A DNA stretch of 64,000 bases from Acidobacteriota bacterium. GTDB lineage: Bacteria; Acidobacteriota; Polarisedimenticolia; Polarisedimenticolales; Polarisedimenticolaceae. Shown one piece after another: positions 7,591 to 16,500 of the stretch (within the stretch, counting starts at the first letter, position 1; each line of letters opens with the position of its first letter). The notes beneath the pieces were generated by a model. It was not told the origin of the DNA and did not search any database. It worked only from the letters and a program-made list of their open reading frames with translations. The DNA is taken from positions 124,001-188,000 of the forward strand of contig JAOTYK010000001.1 of assembly GCA_029861955.1 (NCBI GenBank). The letters are read 5' to 3'. The position numbers and the translations under genes were made by a program.

Positions 7591-8816
7591 GCGAGAAGAG
7601 AACATTTTCAATCGAGGGCCATCTGCTCGAAGCCGGGCTCCTGACGAAACTGAAGGAGCAGGTCACCCGGGCCGGCGGGGTGTACGAGTTTATCGACTTC
7701 GAGGTGGGGAAGACTCCGGACCAGATGTCCCGAGGTCGTTTGACCGTAAAGATCCCTGAAATCGATGATCTGAACGAACTGACCGATCGGCTGGTCGGTC
7801 TAGGTGCGGTCTGGCAGGTCACGTCTGACGTGGAACTGGAAGAGGCACCCAGCGACGGGGTCGTGCCCGACACGTTCTATTCGACGTCAAATCATGTTAC
7901 CGAGGTCAGAATCGACGGCGGATGGACCACCGTCGCGGATCAGCGGATGGACGCCATGATCGTGCTGGATGGGGCGGTCGCTCGATGCGTGAAGCTTCGG
8001 GATATCCGTAAGGGGGACCGAGTCGTCGTGGAGAACCACGGGATACGTGTCCATCCACCGGCTTCGGAGCGCGAGCAGTCCGACTTCGGGTTCATGAACA
8101 GCGACATCTCGTCCGAGAGACGGGTCGAGCACATCATCGATGAGTTGGTTGCCGATATACGTAGTCTGAAGGCAGAGGGCAAGAACGTCGTTCTGGTGAG
8201 TGGCCCGGTGGTCGTCCACACGGGCGGTGTCGGGGCGTTGGAGCGTCTGATCGCGGCGGGCGCTTTTGACGCCATCCTCGCCGGCAATGCCCTGGCCGTT
8301 CACGATATCGAACGCGCTCTGTACGGCACCTCACTCGGAATCAATACGGACAACGGTGAGCCCGTCGTCGAGGGGCATCGCAACCACATGCGCGCGATCA
8401 ACGCAATAAGTCGCTCCGGATCGATCCCGGCGGCCGTCAAGGATGGAACGCTGACCCGCGGCATCATGCACCAAGCGGTTCAGTGCGGGGTTCCGTTCGT
8501 GTTGGCCGGAAGCCTACGAGACGACGGGCCGCTCCCGGACACCGTGACCGATATGAACGAGGCGCAGGGCGCCTACGGCAAGCTCCTGAAGGGCGCCGGT
8601 GCCGTTGTTATCCTGTCGACGATGCTTCACGGGATTGCGACGGGCAACATGATCCCGTCGTCGGTCCAGACGGTTTGTGTCGATATCAATCCATCCGTCG
8701 TGACGAAGTTGGCGGACCGGGGTTCGTTGCAGACGGCCGGTATCGTGACCGACGTCGGGCTATTCGTTACGATGCTCGCCGACAAGTATGAGCGAGCCGT
8801 CGCAGAGGGGAAATAG
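7587..8816 (+). CDS. TIGR00300-family protein (archaeal-type ornithine cyclodeaminase / LOR-SDH domain)
   Basis: A 409-aa protein that I match to the LOR/SDH-domain family TIGR00300. The same fold forms the C-terminal ornithine cyclodeaminase part of cyanobacterial AgrE/ArgZ and the methanogen ornithine cyclodeaminase. N-terminal features are SIEGHLLE and GGVYEFIDFEVG. A central DUF-like beta domain (ARCVKLRDIRKGDRVVV) follows. The C-terminal Rossmann-like part has VVLVSGPVVVHTGG, ILAGNALAVHDIE, TDNGEPVVEGHRNHMRAIN and VCVDINPSVVTKL. No arginine-guanidinohydrolase domain is fused to it. ATG 7587 overlaps the upstream stop (ATGA), and the PfkB kinase begins 2 nt after the stop. Ornithine-to-proline conversion is plausible but not proven by sequence alone. 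Confidence 0.8.
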   Translation: MSEKRTFSIEGHLLEAGLLTKLKEQVTRAGGVYEFIDFEVGKTPDQMSRGRLTVKIPEIDDLNELTDRLVGLGAVWQVTSDVELEEAPSDGVVPDTFYSTSNHVTEVRIDGGWTTVADQRMDAMIVLDGAVARCVKLRDIRKGDRVVVENHGIRVHPPASEREQSDFGFMNSDISSERRVEHIIDELVADIRSLKAEGKNVVLVSGPVVVHTGGVGALERLIAAGAFDAILAGNALAVHDIERALYGTSLGINTDNGEPVVEGHRNHMRAINAISRSGSIPAAVKDGTLTRGIMHQAVQCGVPFVLAGSLRDDGPLPDTVTDMNEAQGAYGKLLKGAGAVVILSTMLHGIATGNMIPSSVQTVCVDINPSVVTKLADRGSLQTAGIVTDVGLFVTMLADKYERAVAEGK

Positions 8817-8818
8817 TC

Positions 8819-9805
8819 GTGAGTCAGAAAATTGACGTTCTTGGGATCGGCAACGCTATCGTGGATGTCCTGGTGGAGAAGCCCGACGCGTTTCTCGAGA
8901 GCCATGGCTTGCCCAAGGGCGGGATGACGCTGATCGATGCCGATCGCGCGATCGAGATCTATCAGGAGTTGGAGGACCCACGGCAATGCTCCGGTGGGTC
9001 GGCCGCCAACACGCTGGTCGGTGTGGCCTCACTCGGAGGGGCCGCCACGTACGTGGGAAAGGTTCGCAACGATTCTCTCGGGGCGCTGTTCCGAAGCGAT
9101 ATCCGCGAGGCGGGTGTGATCTTCGAGACCGCCGCGGCGGAAAGTGGGCCGCCGACCGCCCGCTGCGTCATCGTCGTCACCCCGGATGCCCAGCGTACGA
9201 TGCAGACGTTTCTCGGGATCAGTGCAGAGCTGTCGGTGACCGATCTCGACCCGGAGGCGATCGCCGCCGCGAAGATCACCTACCTCGAGGGCTATCTCTG
9301 GGATCCGCCGGCCGCCAAGGAGGCGTTTCTCGAGGCGGCCCGGATCGCCCACGAAGCAGGCCGGACCGTCGCCCTCACGCTTTCGGATCCGTTCTGCGTC
9401 GAGCGGCATCGTGACGAGTTTCATCGGCTGATCGAGGGGCCGATCGATCTGTTGTTCGCCAACGAGGACGAGCTGCTCGCCCTCTACCGGACATCCGATC
9501 TCGATGAGGCGATTCGAGGCCTGACCCAGCATGACGTGGTGGGGGCGGTGACTCGTGGTCCCAAAGGATCGATCCTTCTTGCCGGAGGAGACGTTCACCC
9601 CGTGGATGCGGCCCCCGTCGGGAAGGTCGTGGACACCACGGGAGCCGGGGATCTTTACGCGGCCGGGGTGCTCTTCGGCCACGCCCAGGGCCTGGACTGG
9701 CCACAATCCGGTCGGCTGGGAAGCATGGCCGCCGGAGAGATCATCAGTCATTTTGGGGCTCGGCCGCTGGAATCCCTGGCCGAGCGAGCCCGATCGATCC
9801 TGTAG
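8819..9805 (+). CDS. PfkB-family carbohydrate/nucleoside kinase
   Basis: A ribokinase-fold kinase of 328 aa, closest in pattern to the adenosine kinase-like PfkB branch. Features are GIGNAIVDVLV at the N-terminus, the GGSAANT substrate motif (about residues 60-66), FANEDELLALY, TRGPKGS and the catalytic/anion-hole signature DTTGAGDLYAAG (about 270-281). The start is GTG 8819, two bases after the previous stop, with the AGAGGGGAAA ribosome-binding site inside the upstream gene. It probably forms one operon with the CitE-like and TIGR00300 genes. The physiological sugar or nucleoside is not determinable here. Confidence 0.88.
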   Translation: MSQKIDVLGIGNAIVDVLVEKPDAFLESHGLPKGGMTLIDADRAIEIYQELEDPRQCSGGSAANTLVGVASLGGAATYVGKVRNDSLGALFRSDIREAGVIFETAAAESGPPTARCVIVVTPDAQRTMQTFLGISAELSVTDLDPEAIAAAKITYLEGYLWDPPAAKEAFLEAARIAHEAGRTVALTLSDPFCVERHRDEFHRLIEGPIDLLFANEDELLALYRTSDLDEAIRGLTQHDVVGAVTRGPKGSILLAGGDVHPVDAAPVGKVVDTTGAGDLYAAGVLFGHAQGLDWPQSGRLGSMAAGEIISHFGARPLESLAERARSIL

Positions 9806-9815
9806 CGGAGGTGTG

Positions 9816-10718
9816 ATGGTCTCTTTTAAAGTTGGAACGACGACGGCTCTCCTGGCCCTGGCCCTGACGATCGTCGGAGCCCCGGTCGTGGCCCAGCAGT
9901 CGCTTTACCAGGAGACCGTCGAGTCGTATCGACAGGCCCGCGAGAAGCGACTCCAGACCGACTATGGCTGGCTCTCGGTCATCGATCTCTACTGGCTCCC
10001 TGCGGGCAAGACCGTGGTCGGCGCAGGGGATAAGGCCGATCTGAAACTACCCGCGGAGGTCGCACCGGCAGTCGTGGGCGCGATCGAACTGGCTCTGGGG
10101 AAGGTGACTCTGGACGTCGCGTCCGGTGTCGAGCTGACTCGCCGTGATGCGCCGATCAGCGGAATCGAAGAGTGGGTTCCGGGTGCGGAGGGACAGATCC
10201 GAATCGGTCGGATCCAGCTGACCCTACTCCAGAGGGGAGATCGGTTCGGCGTGCGGGTCAAGGATCCGGCTCGTGTCACCCAGAGCGGTTTCGCCGGGCT
10301 CGAGGCTTATCCGGTCGATCTCCGCTGGAAGATTCCGGCCAGACTGACCCGCTATGCCGAGCCGAAGAGCGTCGTGATCGATACGGTCATCGAGACTCCC
10401 GCCGAGATGCTCTCGCTCGGCACCGTGGATTTCATCGCCGACGGGCAGGCGGTCCATCTCGAGGCGCTGGTCAACAGCGCGTCGGATTCGGAGATCTTCA
10501 TCATCTTCAAGGACTCGACCAACGGGACGACCACTTATGGGGCCGGCCGTTATCTCTACGCTCGGATCCATCCGGGGGATCGTGTCGATCTGGATTTCAA
10601 CCGTGCCTACAACCCACCCTGCGCTTTTACCAGCTTCGCCACCTGCCCACTGCCGCCGCAGCAAAACCGATTGACGGTTCCGGTCCCCGCCGGAGAACAA
10701 TACGGCGCCCCACGGTAG
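9816..10718 (+). CDS. Secreted DUF1684 protein
   Basis: A 300-aa protein with a cleavable-looking signal peptide (residues 1-24, ending APVVAQQ), followed by the DUF1684 domain. The C-terminal DUF1684 signature is well kept: IIFKDSTNGTTTYGAGRYL, LDFNRAYNPPC, CPLPPQQNRL and VPAGE. The N-terminal part has WLSVIDLYWLPAGK, which is also typical. The biochemical function of DUF1684 is not established to my knowledge. The start is ATG 9816, 10 nt after the kinase stop, with GGAGG upstream. It is the last gene before a 266-nt intergenic region. Confidence 0.85.
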   Translation: MVSFKVGTTTALLALALTIVGAPVVAQQSLYQETVESYRQAREKRLQTDYGWLSVIDLYWLPAGKTVVGAGDKADLKLPAEVAPAVVGAIELALGKVTLDVASGVELTRRDAPISGIEEWVPGAEGQIRIGRIQLTLLQRGDRFGVRVKDPARVTQSGFAGLEAYPVDLRWKIPARLTRYAEPKSVVIDTVIETPAEMLSLGTVDFIADGQAVHLEALVNSASDSEIFIIFKDSTNGTTTYGAGRYLYARIHPGDRVDLDFNRAYNPPCAFTSFATCPLPPQQNRLTVPVPAGEQYGAPR

Positions 10719-10984
10719 TCTCGTCGAGGCCCGAGTTGCTGTATTGCAATTATTCGGCCGAGTTCGGTGTCCCGCCGACGCCAAGGTGACAGCCCCCTCT
10801 GGCCTTGTAAACTGTTTGAAATAAGCAACTTAAGGGCTCAGCCATCAAATTACGGCATCGAAATATTCGCGGAAATTAGTCCTTGCCTGCCTCAGGTAGT
10901 TTGGGTACTTTTCCGATACCTCGAAAGAAGTCCCATTAATGGGGCTAGATAAAGGATCTGAAACCATTCCCATAAGGGGGGAGC
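10719..10984. other. Intergenic leader before the large secreted protein
   Basis: A 266-nt stretch with no supported gene and a lower G+C content than its surroundings. It holds a perfect 12-bp palindrome CCCATTAATGGG (10932-10943) and a strong Shine-Dalgarno run AAGGGGGGAG just before ATG 10985. I could not find a convincing -35/-10 pair; TTGCCT/TACTTT around 10882-10910 is weak. It presumably contains the promoter for the 814-aa secreted protein. Confidence 0.5.
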
Positions 10985-13429
10985 ATGAGACAGAAGTTTG
11001 TGTTTGCGATGGTCGTCTCGATGTGCCTTGCCCTTGCCTTCGGGCCAGCCCTGTCGGCAGAGCGAAGCATTGATGATCGAGCCGACCGAGTGACCCGCGG
11101 CGAGCGTGGCACAACCAACGACGTGGACTCCACCGATGTTCTCGGTGAGTTTGCTCACATCTCCGAGCAGGGCCGTGTGGCCGGTTCGGCGACGGCCACG
11201 CGGGCGAAGGCGGAGAACCTTCTGTCTGCAGCGGCGAAACTAGAAGGCCAGGACGCCGTCACCAACCTCCAGCGAATCCTTGCGCTTGGCGACGTTGGCG
11301 ACAAGATTCTCGGCCAGACCTACACGATGCTCGCTGACGTGTATGCCGACACTCCGAGCAAGGGCGTTCAGCTCCTCGGTCGTGCACTGCAGTACACCTC
11401 GGATCCGGGCCGCCGCGCTCGGCTCGAGCAGCGAATCGCCGATCTCGGTGGCGACGTCTTCGCCATCGCGTTCGACAACAACACCGACGCCGTTGCGACG
11501 CGCGATGCCGCCGGCCCGAGTTGCGACATGGCCGCTCCGGCACTCGCCAGCGAGACGATGAATGTCGCCGCCGGCGATCACAACTGGCGCGTGTATAACA
11601 TCTCGGGTACTTTCCCGGTTGGTGAGCAGCTTCGCGTCGAGACCGTCTCGGACACGCCGGGCGGCTTCAGCGACGACACCGACCTGACCGTCTGGGCCGG
11701 TTGCGACGGCGCTGCTGGCGCTGGCCAGATCGCCTACAACGACGACAGCCCGTTGGCCAATGCTCCGTTCATGTCCTTGATCGACCTTCCGTGTCTCGCG
11801 GGCGGCTCCAGCCTCTACATCGAGGTCGGTGGCTTCCTCGACATCTTCGCGGTCGACGGATTTGATCTCGTGATTTCCGGCGCGAGCTGTGTTGTTCCGC
11901 AATTGGATGACTACGAGGATGACTCCGCTCGTGCCGATGGCGCTTCCATCGGGCATCCGAACGCGATCCCGCACACCGCCAACGGTTGGGGCCGTGCCAA
12001 GAAGGAGATCCAGGACCGTTCGATCTTCCCGTCTGGCGACATCGACCACGCGCAGGTCGCGCTGACCAAGAACTCTCTGGTCCGCATGGGTACCGCCTCT
12101 GAGTACCCGACGTTCTTTAACGGATTCAGCGGTTCCGGTGCGACCGACAACCCGGACACGATCATGAATCTGCTCTACCAGACCGAGCTCGGCTATGGCG
12201 GTCGTTGCAACACCCCGGTCGCTGGCTTCGGCTACAACTGCACGGTGGACGCAGACTGCGCCGACGTGATCAACGATCCCGACGCTGACGGATTAGGAAA
12301 CCCGGAAATGCCGCTGGCCGGCTTCCCGGATTGTATTCCGATCTTCCTGTTCAACAGCCCGTTCGGTGAAGAGAACGTGCTGGCGACCAACGACGATCGG
12401 GGTGGCGGTGACTTTGGTTCCGAGCTGCTGCTCTGCATGCCGCGTACGGCAGCCAACTCCGATGACTCCTCCGTCAATGGCGACTGGGTCGTCCAGACCT
12501 TCGGTTGGAGCCCCAGCGGTGCACCTGGCGCCGGTGCCGGAGAGTTCAACTATCAGCTGCAGGTCAAGAATGAAGTCGATTGTAACTTCGAGAAAGAGCC
12601 CAACGACCTTCTCGCAGATGCCACCCCGATGTCCCTCGGCGACACCGTGCACGGTATCTTCGACTACGCGAGTAGTCGTCCTTTCCAGGACGATGACTAC
12701 TTCGCGTTTGACATCGACGACGAAGTCCTCGCGATCTTCCAGACGGATGGTTACGACTCGAACGCCGTTGACACCGCGCTCCAGCTGTTCATCGGTCCCG
12801 ACGACAACGGAGACTTCTTCTTCCTCGGCGTCGAGAACGACGACTTTGGCACCGGCTTCCTGTCGCGCATCGAAGTCATCCTGCCGGCCTCGGCTGATGA
12901 CCTCCTTGGCAACACGTCGGCTGATGCCAACTACATCATGAACGTGACGTCGTTCTTCCTGAACCCGAACTTCCCGTACACGCTCATCACGGAAGCTGCC
13001 TCTGTGCCGCTTGCCGAAGCTGAGCCGAACGATGACTGCAGCACTGCCAACGCGATCGCCGTGGGCGACAGCTTTGCTTCTGCCATCAACCCGGGTTGCG
13101 ATTTTGACTCCTACAAGCTCAGCCTGGGTGATAGCACCTTCGTTAGCCTCGCTACCAGCGGTGGCGGCGATACGGCAATCGAGCTGGTCGACTGCGCCGA
13201 CGACACCGTCCTCGCATGCGACGACGATGAAGGCCCTGGCCTCCTCTCGTTGGTCGAAGGTTGTCTCCCGGCTGGCGAGTACTGCATCCGCGTCCGCGCG
13301 TTTAGTGGTGCCGCCGTGTTCAGCTATGGTCTCGACGTAGCGGGCAGCACCGGTTGCGCGCCGACGAACCCGCCGGACATGTCCGGAGACGGCGCGTTCA
13401 CGTGCCTCGACTTCGATACCTGCCCGTAA
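10985..13429 (+). CDS. Secreted protein with pre-peptidase C-terminal (PPC)-like domains
   Basis: An 814-aa exported, acidic, Cys-containing protein. The signal peptide spans residues 1-25 (cleavage near ALSAERS). A helical 60-130 region follows (ATRAKAENLLSAAAKLEG), then beta-rich domains. Two segments carry the classic PPC opening EPND: EKEPNDLLADATPM (about 537) and EAEPNDDCSTANAI (about 678). Each is followed by a DYFAFDI- or DSYKLSL-type strand. An unusual central part (about 300-530) has paired cysteines and NDPDADGLGN. No catalytic domain was recognised. It ends in FTCLDFDTCP, directly before an excellent terminator, so it is probably a monocistronic, highly expressed surface protein. 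Confidence 0.82.
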   Translation: MRQKFVFAMVVSMCLALAFGPALSAERSIDDRADRVTRGERGTTNDVDSTDVLGEFAHISEQGRVAGSATATRAKAENLLSAAAKLEGQDAVTNLQRILALGDVGDKILGQTYTMLADVYADTPSKGVQLLGRALQYTSDPGRRARLEQRIADLGGDVFAIAFDNNTDAVATRDAAGPSCDMAAPALASETMNVAAGDHNWRVYNISGTFPVGEQLRVETVSDTPGGFSDDTDLTVWAGCDGAAGAGQIAYNDDSPLANAPFMSLIDLPCLAGGSSLYIEVGGFLDIFAVDGFDLVISGASCVVPQLDDYEDDSARADGASIGHPNAIPHTANGWGRAKKEIQDRSIFPSGDIDHAQVALTKNSLVRMGTASEYPTFFNGFSGSGATDNPDTIMNLLYQTELGYGGRCNTPVAGFGYNCTVDADCADVINDPDADGLGNPEMPLAGFPDCIPIFLFNSPFGEENVLATNDDRGGGDFGSELLLCMPRTAANSDDSSVNGDWVVQTFGWSPSGAPGAGAGEFNYQLQVKNEVDCNFEKEPNDLLADATPMSLGDTVHGIFDYASSRPFQDDDYFAFDIDDEVLAIFQTDGYDSNAVDTALQLFIGPDDNGDFFFLGVENDDFGTGFLSRIEVILPASADDLLGNTSADANYIMNVTSFFLNPNFPYTLITEAASVPLAEAEPNDDCSTANAIAVGDSFASAINPGCDFDSYKLSLGDSTFVSLATSGGGDTAIELVDCADDTVLACDDDEGPGLLSLVEGCLPAGEYCIRVRAFSGAAVFSYGLDVAGSTGCAPTNPPDMSGDGAFTCLDFDTCP

Positions 13430-13473
13430 TTGGGTAGAGGATCCGCCTCGGCGGGTCTTAGTTAGTGTTTGAA

Positions 13474-13511
13474 AACTGGGGGGGGAATTTTTCCCCTCCC
13501 AGTTTTTTTTT
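13474..13511 (+). terminator. Rho-independent terminator after the PPC protein gene
   Basis: AACTGGGGGGGG (13474-13485) pairs with CCCCTCCCAGTT (13493-13504), with a single G-U pair and a 7-nt loop, followed by a run of nine T (13503-13511). It lies 44 nt after the stop codon and 54 nt before the next ATG. Confidence 0.93.
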
Positions 13512-13564
13512 GCGGCCACCTAATGATGTCAGACGTAACTTCCAGACCTGGGGCACCCAACACA

Positions 13565-16500
13565 ATGGACACACAGAGACAACGCGGCTGGATCAGGATT
13601 CTCGCTCTAGCTGCTTTCTTCGTTGTTTGTATTACGCCGATGTGGGCGGCGACGATCTACGTCGACGCCCAGAGCACGGCCGCGTTCCCGGATGGGACGT
13701 TGGGTTTTCCCTATCGAACGATCCAGCAGGGCATTATTGCGGCATCAGTGGGCGACCTCGTCAGCGTGGCCGCCGGTACCTATAACGAGACCATCCTGAT
13801 GTCGGATGGGGTCAGTGTCAGTGGCGAGTCCGCCACCAATACGATCATCGACGGCACCGGTCTGCAGAACTCGGTCGTCACATTTAATGGAACTCGACAG
13901 AACCCTCGACTGACCGATTTCACGATCCGGGGCGGCAGCGGCGATCGGATCGGTGAACTGGGGAACGTGGGTATATTTGCCGGTGGTGGCATCCTGATCA
14001 GCAACTCCTCGCCGTCGATCATCGACTGCATCATCGAGGACAACCTTCTCAATGTCGACATCGGCTTCGGTGGTGGCATCTACATCCTGAACGAGAGTCC
14101 CGAGACACCTCTTATTCGCAACAGCACGATTCGGAACAACGTCGCCAAGTCCATCGAGGCACCTCTTGACGGCCGGGGTGGCGGGATCTACATCGTCTCC
14201 AAGTTTTCCAGCGTCTTGATTCTCGAGAACCTGATCGAGGGCAATATCTCCTACGCTGGCGGCGGGATCTTCTCGCAGAACAATGCAGCCGCGTCGGCGA
14301 CGATCTCAAGAAACGAAATTCGGAGTAATCAGGCCAATCAGGGCGCTGCGATATTCTCTCGCGATTTTTCCACTTCGACGACGACGATGGCCAACAACCT
14401 GATCGTCAACAATCGCGGCTTTCCCGGCGTCAAGGACTGTGATGACGCGGTAGGACTTTCGAGCCCGGGGCTCGAGGAGATCTGTAACGACGGCATTGAC
14501 AACGATTGCAACCCGAATACCTTCGATATCGTCGATGGCGACGGGGACGGGTTCATGTGCGATCTCGACTGCGACGACACCGATGCCGCTATCTATCCCG
14601 GCGCCCCGGAGAATTGCGAAGATCAGATCGACAACGACTGTGACGGTAACGTCGACAACTTCGATCCCGGAAACTTCTTCCCGGTCACCGAGGGCACGGT
14701 TACCAAGTATCGGGACAATGTTACCAATCCCATCCTCCTACTGACATGGGTCGAGACCGCGTTTGACGACAGTGGCTGGGACGACGGGACGTTCGGTGTT
14801 GGATTCGATACCGACATGGATGCCGCCAATCTCATATCGACGTCGGTCACTGACACGTCGGCTTCGGTCTACACACGAACCCGATTTCAGGTGGAGACTG
14901 CGGCGGCTGTGACTGCCGCCCACCTCGCGGCCGACTACGACGATGGCTACGTCGTCTGGTTGAACGGTGTCGAGATCTTCCGTTCGCCGGAGATGCCCGC
15001 TGGGGATCCTGTGTGGAATGCCGACCCGGCTCCTCACGAATCCAGTAACGGAACCGAACCGGACTTCGGAACGTTCAACGACGTCAGCACTGCCGCTCTC
15101 CCGGAACTAGTCGATGGAGAGAACGTCCTTGCGATCGGGGTGTATACGGAATTGCCCGGCACGTCGCCGGACCTTGTCCTGGTTCCGGAATTTCGATTGG
15201 TGATTGGTAGCGAAGATGCCGATTGTCTGTGTGCGGACGTGGACGAGGATGACTACGCCTGCGCGGACTGCAATGACGCCGACCCCCTGATCAATCCTGG
15301 TCGTGTGGAGATCTGCGGGGACACCATCGACAACGATTGCGACGTCGCCAGCCCGGATATTGTCGATGGGGATCTCGATGGGTTCACATGCGTCAACGAT
15401 TGTGATGATACGAACCTGACTACCAACCCCGGTGCCCCCGAAATCCCGTGTGACGGTCTGGACAACGATTGCAATAGTTCGACGTCGGATATCCAGGACG
15501 CCGACAACGATTTCTTCGATTGCAGCGAGGATTGCAACGATAATTCGCCGGCGATCAACCCGTCGGTCGTCGAGTTCTGCTTTGACGGTCTTGACAACAA
15601 TTGCGACGGATTCATCGATTCCCAGGACCTGGAATGCAATTGCGACAGTCCGGTCGATCTGGACGCCGACACCTATCGTTGCCAAGACTGCAACGATCAA
15701 GTCGCCTCGATCAACCCCGGTGCCAACGAGGTGTGTAACGACGGAATCGATAACGACTGCTCCGCGCTCACTGTGGACATATTTGACCAGGACGGTGACG
15801 GTGATCTTTGCGACGTCGACTGTGAGGACACGAATCCTGCGGTGAACCTCGCGGCGTTCGAGATCTGCAATGACGGCATCGACAACAACTGTAACTCCGA
15901 CACGGACCTCGCCGATGCGCAGTGTTCCGGATGCCCGGATAGTGACGGCGACGGCTATGCCGGTGGCACCTGTGCCGTTGACTGTAATGACGGCGTCACG
16001 AGTATCAATCCGGGCATGGAAGAAGTCTGCAATGACGGGATCGACAACGATTGCGACCCCGGTACGCCAGATCTGCTCGATGCGGACGGCGATGGCGCCG
16101 ACTGTATCGCGGATTGTGATGACAATGACCCGACGAACGTTCCGGGAACGAACGAGAATTGCACGGACCTCAAGGACAACGATTGCGACGGTCTGATCGA
16201 CTTCAATAACCCGGACTTTCGTATCGTCCAGATCAACTCATCGATGCGCTATCTCGCGAACAACTCAGACCCTGGGATAGCGCTGGCCTGGGTGGGCGAG
16301 TTCTTTGATGACAACCCGTGGTCCAATGGATCCTACGGCGTCGGTTATCAGGTCGGGCCGCCCGGGACGGGAGCCGACGATCTGATCTCGACGTTCGTAC
16401 CCGAGGGAACCAGTTCGGTGTATGCGCGGTCCAAGTTCAATATTCCTGACATCGCGGCCGTTAATTCGGTGTCGATCGGCGCCGACTATGACGATGGTTA

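Noticed and set aside
6538-7611. A 357-codon minus-strand frame opposite infC and the lyase
   Set aside because: The opposite strand encodes two conserved proteins, and this frame shows no domain.
12293-13519. A 408-codon minus-strand frame opposite the PPC protein gene
   Set aside because: It is antisense to a signal-peptide protein with clear domains, and would begin inside the terminator hairpin.
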